A stretch of DNA of 64,000 nucleotides from assembly GCA_019096065.1 (NCBI GenBank), contig JAGUCH010000006.1, forward strand, positions 6,840,001 to 6,904,000, given 5' to 3'. Made by a program: the position numbers and the translations under genes. Source of the stretch: Paracyclopina nana (lineage: Eukaryota; Arthropoda; Copepoda; Cyclopoida; Cyclopettidae). Below, one piece after another: positions 35,305 to 45,300 of the stretch. The notes beneath the pieces were generated by a model. That model searched no databases. It was not told the origin of the DNA and saw nothing but the letters and a program-made list of their open reading frames with translations. How positions within the stretch are numbered: position 1 is the first letter of the stretch; every line of letters begins with the position of its first letter.

Positions 35305-35750
35305 CTATGTAAGCGTCACAGCGTCACAGCGGCTGAGAGTCAAGTCCCGGCGGCTGAGAGTCATGTCACGGCAGCTGAGAGTCACGACACAGTAGCTGAG
35401 AGACATGTCACATTGACTGAGAGACGTGTCACAGCCACTGAGAGTAGTGTCACTGTGGCTGATAATTAAGTCACATTAGTTGAGAGACATGTCACAGTGA
35501 CAGAGAGACATGTCACAGCGGCTGAGCGTAGCGTCACAGCGTCACAGCGGCTGAGAGTCACGTCATGGCGGCTGAGAGTAACTTCATGGCGGCTGAGAGT
35601 CACGTCATGGCGGCTGAGAGTCACGTCATGGTGGCTGAGAGTAACGTCATGGCGGCTGAGAGTCACGTCATGGCGGCTGAGAGTCACGTCATGGCGGCTG
35701 AGAGTCACATCATTGCGGCTAAGGGTCAAGAAAGTGCATGGAAGCGGTGA
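35305..35750. repeat. 21-bp minisatellite, GGCTGAGAGTCACGTCATGGC, right block
   Basis: Diverged to about 35530, then a nearly homogeneous run of units to 35720. The 21-bp period keeps all frames open (for example MAAESHV on +, LSRHDVT on -). Coding is not supported. Confidence 0.92.
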
Positions 35751-36135
35751 AGCTGACGGCTGTGTATAATTCAAAAGAAAATGATAAATTATTAAGTCTG
35801 TTAGTTTGATGATGAGAAATAGAATGCTGCCACCAAAATGGATAATCTTTGCAAGTATTAGTGAACTCTTCCACTTATTGAGCATATGTTGAATAGGCCC
35901 AAATCGAGTGTCAGTCATCCATTGATCAATTTTGCACTTAAAAGTTAGCATAAATTCAATACCTGCCAAAACTTTATGTGCAAAATGACTGAAGATACTT
36001 TTCCTTAAGAGCAGCAATTTTCGCAAAGTTTCCTTTGGCTGAGCAGAAAGTTGGAAATTACAAGTTTTGGTGAGAACCTCAGTTGTGCTTGAAACTGAGA
36101 TTGGTTTGGGCAAATAAGAACGTGAAAAAGAAGTG

Positions 36136-37495
36136 ATGATATTATCCTTGGCTGTCTTCAACTTTTTGTCGCTTAGCTATTCAACAATTGCTGTTGAGAC
36201 CAGCCAAACCTGCTTTATCAGAGGAGCTTACGATTTGTCAACAATGATGTACACAAGTTTGCCTGAGATTAACCAACCCATGTAGGCCGTAACTTTAGAA
36301 AGCATTGAAACTGTTAATATCTTGCCAATCATGCACAGGAGCTTTATGACATGTTCATTTGCCTGCTTGCGAACATTAAACTGCATAGGCTTCAAATTTC
36401 ATGGGTCCGATTGTAACTTGACCAATCATATCCCAGTCAAAGCGATCGCAAGCTCAGCAAATAAGGTTGAGCTATGGCTATCATCCGGAGCCAAGCCAGG
36501 TTTGTAGAATTCCTTTATTTAAGCATAAATAGAGAAAAACCCTGCGGTTGAATTCTCTTTCAGTTCCTCATTTCCTTGTAATAGCAGCGAAAACTGGTGA
36601 CATATATGATATAAGTACATCAGAGTCATTGAGTTTGCCAGCTGTATTTAACACAACTTGGCCCATTGCTGGAGGGGCTGGCCCATTCATAGTAGGCTCA
36701 AATAATGTGCTTAGAGCATGGCCAATGCAGATTGGTAGCACAAAATATGTAGAATGGAACATAGGGGAACCTACTGTGTCACAAATTGATTCAGAAATAT
36801 CATCGATTCAGCAATCAGGCAAAGCTGGGTGGGCTTCTATGGATGAAGCAATGTTTGTTATTGGACAAGGATGTATGTATTTAAGATACACTCATATAAT
36901 GTTAGCTTCTCCACTGCATTATATGCATGTTGCAGCTACCGAAACTGAGGCCTGGGGATACATTAATGGCAAATGGAAACAGCTTCGATCATTTTCCAAA
37001 TCTATACAATACACATGTGCTGCCTTTGTTCCTGGTGATACCAACTCTGTGTACTTCATGGGTGGTTGTAACGATGCATCCTTACATAAATACTCCTTCA
37101 GTCAAAATGCATATTCTACTCCTTATTTGGACAACTCAAAAAATATCAATTATGTGGGATGTACTGGATACATGGATGCTGGGGGAAAAAGGTATTATGT
37201 TCGGGTTGGAGGATCGGTTCCGGGACAGGGATCAAACAAAGAAGTGGAAACATTTTGTGTTAACTGCAATTCCCCTGGTTGGACCTCTTTGCCTAATTAC
37301 CCTCTTACTTTGTTTGGTCCAGCAGTCATTGAAAAAGATGGAATTCTTTACAGCTTTGGGGGAACAGCTACAGGTGGTATTTCAGTTTTAAAAGTCTACA
37401 AACTGGACTTGAGATCAAGCCAGCAATGGACTCTTTTAAGGGACTTGCCATTTGAAGTGAAGAAGAATGTTTATTACATTGTATCTTATGGATAA
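36136..37495 (+). CDS. Secreted PAN/Apple plus kelch-like protein, paralogue A, 4 exons
   Basis: Exons 36136-36281, 36339-36499, 36564-36872, 36936-37495 by comparison with paralogues B and C; all phases match; 391 residues. Signal peptide from ATG 36136 (MILSLAVFNFLSLSYSTIAV). Exons 1-2 form a PAN/Apple-type module (AYDLSTMMYTSLPEINQPM, then CSFACLRTLNCIGFKFH...C...LTNHIP). The rest carries kelch-like blades: AWGYINGKWKQLRSFS, VYFMGGCND, GWTSLPNYP, LYSFGGTATGG, WTLLRDLPFEVK. Intron 3 is 63 bases with no in-frame stop, so the genomic frame runs through it; paralogue alignment requires its removal. Function unknown: an extracellular carbohydrate- or protein-binding role is an inference. AATAAA at 37534. 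Most diverged of the three. Confidence 0.85.
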
Positions 37496-37814
37496 TCAGT
37501 GCTTTGGGTTAATCAAAAAAATGTGCATCCTTCAATAAAAGCAGGTGTTTTTGGAATCCAAGATAAGTCTCATAGGGTTTTTAAATGTTTTTAAAATCCA
37601 ATCATTCAGGTTGTGCCAGAATTAGTGACATGTTTAGGCCAAAGTTCTTTCCCATTATTTATTGAGCCATTTCAAGGGCTGAGGCAAATCATTAAGGGCA
37701 ATGTTGGCAAATCAAGGAGAGTTTGAGTCAAGTTAACTTAGTTCTCTCAATTGTAGAGTCTGCCAATACTGTTCATTGTGTCAGAAAAATGACCCATCAG
37801 ATAGGCAGGATTTT

Positions 37815-38612
37815 TTATAGTTATTTATTTCGAGATGGGGCACATAAAGTAGGGTCATTTCAAAATAGCTGAGCGAGGATTTTAAAATGGGAAAACTCGA
37901 GTACAACTTTAATAGCCCGAGCCTTCGGGGGCTGTAATTGTACGAGTGTTTTTCCATTTTAAAATCCAAGGTCAGCTATTTAATGACCCTACTTTACGTG
38001 CCCCAGCTCAAAATATACAATTTTATATTTTGTAATACGATTTTTGAGTGTTTTAATGAAGTTACCGGGCTGCCCCGCGCCCTAGAAAATACTGCTCGGT
38101 TTTTAGTTGCTATGTGAATATCACTGGTTCTCATTAGCTAGCATCCCGTGGTTTGGGAGCAATAAAATAGACTTTTAAAAACCAATTTTTAATGGCACAA
38201 TGGTTAGAGTGCTTGAGTGTTGATCTAGGAGTCTAGGGTTCAAACCCCAGTCATTCCTCAACTTTTTTTACTTCTCTATTTTGCTTAAATTATGGTTATA
38301 AGTCCTATTTACAACATGCAATTTTCATGATGTTTCCATAGCTCAGTGGTTAGAGTAATGGAATGCTGATACAACTGTCTGAAGTTCAAATCTAGGATGA
38401 TCCTCTCTTTTTTCTAACTTCTTTGGAATTTGGATTAGTTCCATGGAATATGAGGGGCATTAAATTACTTAAAATCCCTCAAATTTGATTCCAGGGCCAT
38501 TAAGTATTTAATAACCCCCAAATTGCTTAGAAAGAACTGTGATATAAAAGAGCTGAGTCGGATCGGTAAACTGAATTATAACACGAGGAAATCGTATTAC
38601 AGTATATAAAAG
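37815..38612 (+). mobile_element. Composite palindrome plus dual-tRNA element, copy D
   Basis: Outer palindrome with arms about 95 bases each (37818-38010), centred near GCCCGAGCCTTCGGGGGC. Then comes the inner terminal repeat (TTTTGTAATACGATTTTTGAG near 38027). First tRNA-like unit about 38193-38260 (A box TGGCACAATGG, B box GGGTTCAAACCC), second about 38333-38402 (A box TAGCTCAGTGG, B box AGTTCAAATCT). The closing repeat ends GTATTACAGTATATAAAA near 38610. Confidence 0.88.
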
Positions 38613-39374
38613 AATTAATGGTATAGGTCTGGATTTCAAATATGGTAGCATTAGTAATTAAAAAATCGATTTCTAAAATGTTGGTTTTTCTTAAGTTTGC
38701 AAATCTTGTGGCTGGAACTAAAGTTGAAAACTGGCAAGTCAATGAAGGACCACTTCAGTCGAGGCAGCAAAGGATTCTTTGTTGTCAATGATCCAGTTTC
38801 AGCAGAATATCTTCGATGTTTAGCTTTCTTGTGAATTCCATGAAATAGGACAACTCATTTCTGGAGAAAGCATTGCACACCACTTGTTTTATAATTTTGA
38901 AAAGAAAATTGAGATAAATCTTTATGTTCAGGCATTTTAGGCCTAAGTGACTTACACAAAAACAAATCATTTCTTTATAAAATCCCGTCAGCAAGGGTGT
39001 CCATTAATTTTAAGGTACTTCAATTGGTCTCAGGACTTTTGCCCTTGGCCATTTGCCCTTGGTCTTTTTGCCCATGGCCGTTGGAGTCTTTTGCCCATGA
39101 GACTTTTGCCCCTAGGAACTTTTGCCTGTGGGATATTTGCCCTTAAGACAAGTTATAGATACCTAGGTTTGTTTAAAAAATAACTTTCTCTAAACGGCCT
39201 CGGAACCAAATTTGGAACGCAGCTAATGGTTGACATTTTGATGAATCCTACCAAGTTTGGTGCCAATACACTCAGTATTTGCTGAAAAATTAGCCTCCAA
39301 AGAAACTAGCTTAGCTTGCCTTAGCTTGACTTTGATAATATGAAATCGGCCGATTTGTCTGAAAAAGCCCTAAT
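38613..39374. other. Intergenic with a short TTTGCCC repeat (39030-39145)
   Basis: No coding exon seen. The 39030-39145 block repeats TTTTGCCC-(T/A)TGG-like units, close in theme to the intronic 8940-9690 repeat. Confidence 0.6.
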
Positions 39375-40165
39375 AGTTATTTATTTCGAGCTGGGGCACA
39401 TAAAGTAGGGTCATTAAATAGCTGAGCGAGGATTTTAAAATGGGAAAACTCGAGTACAGCTTTACTAGCCCGAGCCTGCGAGGGCTGTAATTGTACGAGT
39501 GTTTTTCCATTTTAAAATCCGAGGTCAGCTATTTAATGACCCTACTTTATGTGCCCCAGCTCAAAATATACAATTTTATATACTGTAATACGATTTTCGA
39601 GTGTTTTAATGAAGTTACCGGGCTGCCCTGTGCCCTAGAAAATGCTGCTTGGTTTTTATGCTATATATCACTGGCTCTCATTAGCTAGCATCCAGTGGTT
39701 TGAGAGCAATAAAACAGACTTTAAAAATACATTTCCTGTGAGGTGCACCTATGGCATAGTGGATAGAGTGCTTGGCTCTTGATCCCGCAGTCTAGGGTTC
39801 AAACCCCAGTCATACCTATTTTTTTGGTTTCTTTATCTGGCTTAAATTATGTTTAAGTCCTATACATAGCATGCAATTTTCATGGTGTTTCCATAGCTCA
39901 GTGGTTAGAGCATTGGAATGCTGATCCATCTGGCTTAGGTTCAAATCTTGGATGATTCTCTCTTTTTTCTAACTTCTTTGGAATGTTGATTAGTTCCATG
40001 GAATATGAGGGGCATTAAACTACTTAAAATCCCTCGAATTTGATTCCAGGGCCGTTAAGAATTTAATATCCCCCAAATTGCCTAGAAAGAACTGTGATAT
40101 AAAAGAGCTGAGTCGGATCGGTAAACTGAATTATAACACGAGGAAATCGTATTACAGTATATAAA
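39375..40165 (+). mobile_element. Composite palindrome plus dual-tRNA element, copy E (best-kept)
   Basis: Full-length, ~790 bases. Near-perfect outer palindrome 39380-39570: TATTTATTTCGAGCTGGGGC at one end, GCCCCAGCTCAAAATATA at the other, centre GCCCGAGCCTGCGAGGGC. Inner unit 39577-40165 has ~45-bp inverted ends (TATATACTGTAATACGATTT / AAATCGTATTACAGTATATA) enclosing two tRNA-like units, about 39745-39820 (A box TGGCATAGTGG, B box GGGTTCAAACCC) and 39888-39955 (A box TAGCTCAGTGG, B box GGTTCAAATCT). No protein coding capacity. Confidence 0.9.
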
Positions 40166-40461
40166 AACATAATTGGAGTCTACCTTTTTTGCATTTCAAT
40201 AGCAATGCAATGACGACACCAGATGGCATTACAACCAAATTATGAAGCATAATATGCTATTAGGTTGCAGTTTGCATCTGCACATAAATAGTTAGAAAAG
40301 TATGATCTGTGGAATTGGCATACTATTCAAGCAAAAATTTGTTTTGCAGTTTCCATAGTGCCAACACTCCAAAAACATTAGCTTTCCAATTGCTTTCAAT
40401 CAGTGGCACTAGCTAGTTACATTCATTCACAAAAGCATTGTGGATGTGCAGAAAAATAGAC

Positions 40462-41829
40462 ATGACATTTTTGCAAGTTATTTGCGCCTTAATTGTTTCA
40501 TCAACTCCAACCCTTGCTGTAACTAGCAACCAAACATTGTTCAGTAAAGGATCTTATGACATTTCAACCATGATGTACACAAGTTTGCCTGAAATTAACC
40601 AACCCATGTAGGCTGTAACTTTAGAAAGCATTGAAACTGTTAATATCTTGCCAATCATGAATAGGTGCCGCTTGAGTTGCTCATTTGCTTGCCTGAGATC
40701 TTTGGAATGTAACGGCTTCAAATTTCATGAATCCATCTGTAAATTGACCAATCATATCCCAGTCAAAGCCATTGCAAGCTCAGCAAATAAGGTTGAGCTG
40801 TGGCTATCATCCGAAGCCAAGCCAGGTTTGTAGAACTACTTTATTTAAGAAAAAATACTGGAAAACTCTTTGATGAAATTCTCTTTCAGTTCCTCATTTT
40901 CTGCTGATATCTGCATTGAGTGGTGATATCTATGATTTCAGTACATCAGAGTCATTGAGTTTGCCTGCTGTATTTAATGCGACATGGCCCATTGCTAATA
41001 AGGCTGGTCCATTCGTCCTCAGCCCAAGCGGGACTCTCAGAATTCTGCCAATGATTCAAGGTACCACTAAATATCAAGTGTGGAACATAGGCGAGCCCTC
41101 AGTGACAGAAACGGTAATTGAAAATACATCAATTGGTTTAAAGTGGACTGCAGGATGGGCCTCCATGGATGATGTCATGTTCTACATTGGAGTAGGAGGT
41201 AATTAGCAAATAATTACCCCCCTAGTAAACCTCTTTTTTTAAAGTGTATTTGCGTTACAGCAAGTGACAATGTGGCTTGGGGATACGCTAATGGCAACTG
41301 GAAGAAGCTTCAATCATTTTCCAAATCTATAACTTACACATGTCCAGTATTTGTTCCTGGTGACACTGACTCTGTGTACATGATGGGTGGTAGTGGTGAT
41401 GCCAGCTTATATCGATACTCCTTTTCAACAAATACATATTCAACTTTGGATGTGGACAATTCTCATAAACTTACCTTTATTGGATGTGCAGGATATAAGG
41501 ACGCCGGTGGAAAGCAGTATTTCATTCGTGTTGGTGGAAGTTCTTCTGGAGGACTTTTGAACATAGTAAAAATGTTTTGCATCAATTGCAATACTCCGGG
41601 ATGGACTTCACTGCCCAATTACCCTACCAATATCATCAGCTCATCAGTTATAGAAGCAAATGGTATTCTCTACTCATTTGGAGGCGCTTTCAAGGGTATA
41701 TCTGAACCAGAAGTCCCCCTTCTTAAGGTCTACTCACTGGATTTGGTGTCACCTCAAAACTGGACTGAAGTTAGAGATTTGCCAAATGAAATGAAAAGAA
41801 GTAATGCATATGTTGTACCTTATCCCTGA
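40462..41829 (+). CDS. Secreted PAN/Apple plus kelch-like protein, paralogue B, 4 exons
   Basis: Exons 40462-40607, 40665-40825, 40890-41198, 41261-41829; all GT-AG with agreeing phases; 394 residues. Signal peptide MTFLQVICALIVSSTPTLAV. PAN/Apple-like module with CRLSCSFACLRSLECNGFKF and CKLTNHIPVKAI. Then kelch-like repeats: WPIANKAGPFVLSPSG, WGYANGNWKKLQSFSKS, VYMMGGSGDASLYRYSF, GWTSLPNYP, ILYSFGGAFKG, NWTEVRDLPNEMK. A Cys-x-x-Cys (MFCINCN) lies in the third blade region. AATAAA at 41855. Lies in a ~1.6-kb segment nearly identical to the one holding paralogue C, so a recent duplicate or gene conversion partner. No TM, no GPI-like tail. Function not known. Confidence 0.88.
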
Positions 41830-42035
41830 TGAATCTGCTTAACCAATTGGTTTCAATAAAAAAGTGTTGATAAATCAATGAATTATGATCGATGCCATTT
41901 TTTGGTCATCCAATTTCATTTTTGTTAGGTTTTAAATGAAGCATACTGAAAAATGTAGTTGCACTGAATTAGCAAGGTGTATTGGGTGAGCTAGCTGATA
42001 TCTGTCTCATATTTTTGTAGGACACTGGGTGATAA

Positions 42036-42180
42036 TTGTGTACTTGGTGTACTGTTTATGCATCATGAACTGAGCGTATTTGGTCTACGGAGTGTTTTTG
42101 GAGTACTGAGTGTACTGAGTGTATTTGGTGAACTGATTGTCATTGGTATACCGAGTGTCCTTTGTGAACTGAGAGTACAA
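42036..42180. repeat. Short tandem repeat, GTGTACTGAGTGTA type, left copy
   Basis: Diverged units near GAGTGTACTTGGTGTACT between paralogue B and the satellite. The same motif forms a longer block after paralogue C (57470-57690). Confidence 0.8.
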
Positions 42181-42309
42181 TTTGAACGTGGCCGCGACTG
42201 CATAGGCAGAGATCAAATGCAAGCAAAACTTAGAATTTTTTCTTAAATTACAAATTACATTTTGAAAAAAAAAAACTATAATGCTGCATTCGACAGTGTG
42301 ATAACAATG

Positions 42310-45300
42310 AGATTGCCCGTGTTCGCTGTGTTCGCCCGTGTTCCCTGTGTTTGCCCGTGTTCGCCCGTGTTTGCTGTGTCCGCCTGTGTTCGCCCATGTT
42401 TGCTGTGATCGCCCGTGTTCGCTGTGTTCGCCCGTGTTCGCTGTATTCGACCCTGTTAGCTGTGTTCGCCCGTGTTTGCCCGTGTTTGCTGTGTTCCTTG
42501 TGTTCGCTGTGTTCCATGTGTTTGCCCGTGTTTGCCCGTGTTTGCCCATGTTTGCTGTGTTCACTTGTGTTAGCCCATGTTCGCTGTGATTGCCCGTGTT
42601 CGCTGTGATCACCCGTGTTCGCTGTGTTTGCCTGTGTTTGACCATGTTTATTGAGTTCGCCCGTGTTTGCAGTGTTCCTAGTGTTTGCTGTGTTCCTTGT
42701 GTTTGCCCGTGTTCGCTGTGATCGCCCGTGTTTGCTGTGTTTGCCTGTGTTCGCTGTGATCGCCCGTGTTTGCCCGTGTTCAACCGTGTTCGCTGTGTTT
42801 GCCTGCGTTTGCCCAAGTTCGCTGTGATTGCCCGTGTTCGCTGTGTTTGCCCGTGTTTGCTGTGTTCGCCCGTGTTCGCTGTGTTTGCCCGTGTTCGCCC
42901 AAGTTTGCTGTGTTTGCCTGTGTTCGACTGTGTTCGCCCTTGTTCGCCCGTGTTTGCTGTGTTCCTTGTGTTTGCTGTGTTCCATGTGTGTGCCCGTGTT
43001 CGCTGTGTGCGCCCGTGTTTGCTGTGTTTGCCTGTGCTTGCTGTGATCGCCCGTGTTCGCCCGTGTTTGCCCATGTTTGCTGTGTTCGCTTGTGTTAGCC
43101 CATGTTCGCTGTGATTGCCTGTGTTTGCTGTGATCACCCGTGTTCACTGTGTTCACCCAAGTTTGCTGTGTTTACCTGTGTTTGACCATGTTTATTGTGT
43201 TCGCCCGTGTTTGCTGTGTTCCTTGTGTTCGCCCGTGTTCGCTGTGATCGCCCATGTTTGCTGTGTTTGCCTGTGTTCGCTGTGATCGCCCGTGTTCGCC
43301 CATGTTCAACCGTGTTCGCTGTGTTCGCCTGTGTTTGCCCAAGTTTGCTGTGATTGCCCTTGTTCGCCCAAGTTCGCTGTGTTTGCCTGTGTTCGCTTGT
43401 GTTAGCCCATGTTCGCTGTGAACGCCCGTGTTTGATGTGATCGCCCATGTTTGCTGTGTTCGCCTGTGTTCGCTGTGATCGCCCGTGTTTGCCCGTGTTC
43501 AACCGTGTTCGCTGTGTTCGACTGTGTTCGCCCTTGTTCGCCCGTGTTTGCTGTGTTCCTTGTGTTCGCGGTGTTCCTTGTGTTTGCCCGTGTTTGCTGT
43601 GTTCGCCCGTGTTTGCTGTGTTTGCCTGTGTTCGCTGTGTTCGCCCATGTTTGCTTTGATCGCCCATGTTTGCTGTGTTTGCTGTGTTCACCCTAGTTTG
43701 CTGTGTTTGCCCGTGTTCGCCCAAGTTCGCTGAGTTCGCTGTATTCGCCACTGTTTGCCCATGTTTGATGTGTTAGCCTGTGTTTGCCCATGTTTGCTGT
43801 GTTCGCCCGTGTTCGCTTAGATTCGCCCTTGTTCACTGTGTTCGCCCGTGTTCGATGTGATCACCCGTGTTTGCTGTGTTCGCCCGTGTTTGCTGTGTTC
43901 GTCTGTGTTCGCTGTCATCGCCCGTGTTCAACCGTGTTCGCTGTGTTTGCCCAAGTTCGCTGTGATTGCCTGTGTTCGCTGTGTTTGCCTGTGTTCACTG
44001 TCATCGCCCGTGTTCGCTGTGTTCGCCCGTGTTTGCTGCTTTTGCCTGTGTTCGCCTGTGTTCGCCCGTGTTCAACCGTGTTCGCTGTGTTCGCTTGTGT
44101 TTGCCCAAGTTTGCTGTGATTGCCTGTGTTCGCTGTGTTTGCCCGTGTTCACTGTGATCGCCCGTGTTCGCTGTGTTCGCCCGTGTTCGCTGTGTTTGCC
44201 CCAGTTCGCTGTGTTTGCCTGTGTTCGACTGTGTTCGCCCTTTTTGCCCGTGTTTGCTGTGTTCCTTGTGTTTGCGGTGTTCCTTGTGTTTGCCCGTGTT
44301 CGCTGTGTTCGCCTGTGTTTGCCCTAGTTCGCTGGGATTGCCCGTGTTCGCTGTGTTTTCCCGTGTTTGCTGTGTTTGCCCATGTTTCCTTGGTTTCTTG
44401 TGTTTGCGGTGTTTCTTGTGTTTGCCCATGTTTGCTGTGTTCGCCCGTGTTTGCTGTGTTTGCCTGTGTTCGCCCATGTTTGCTGTGATCGCCAGTGTTT
44501 GCTGTGTTTGCCTGTGTTCGCTGTGTTCACCCAAGTTTGCTGTGTTTGCCTGTGTTTGACCATGTTTACTGTGTTTGCCCGTGTTTGCTGTGTTCCTTGT
44601 GTTCGCTGTGATCGCCCGTGTTCGCCCGTGTTCAACCGTGTTCGCTGTGTTCGCTTGTGTTCGCCCGTGTTTGCTGTGTTTGCCTGTGTTTGCTGTGATC
44701 GCTTGTGTTTGATGTGATCGCCCGTGTTTGCTGTGTTTGCCTGTGTTTGCTGTGATCGCTTGTGTTTGATGTGATCGCCCGTGTTTGCTGTGTTCGCTGT
44801 GTTCGCCCGTGTTTGCTGTGTTTGCCTGTGTTCGCTGTGATCGCCCGTGTTTGCTGTGTTTGCCTGTGTTTGCTGTGATCGCCCGTGTTTGCTGTGTTTG
44901 CCCGTGTTTGCTGTGATCACCTGTGTTTGCTGTGTTCGCCCATGTTCGCCCAAGTTCGCCCAAGTTTGCCCAAGTTTGCTGTATTCGCCCATGTTCGCCC
45001 AAGTTTGCTGTGTTTGCCTGTGTTCGACCGTGTTCACCCATGTTAGCCCGTGTTTGCTGTGTTACTTGTGTTTGCTGTGTTCCTTGTGTTCGCTATGTTC
45101 CTTGTGATCGCCCGTGTTCGCCTGTGTTCGCTGTGATTGCCCGTGTTTGCTGTGTTTGCCAGTGTTCGCTGTGATTGCTCGTGTTTGGACGTGTTCGCCG
45201 TGTTTGCTGTGATCGCCCGTGTTTGCTGTGATTGCCCGTGTTTGCTGTGTTCGCCCGTGTTTGCTGTGATCACCTGTGTTTGCCCGTGTTCGCCCAAGTT

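Noticed and set aside
39745-39955. Functional tRNA genes
   Set aside because: A and B boxes are present but acceptor-stem pairing is poor, and the same pair recurs in each mobile element copy, so these are tRNA-like promoter units.
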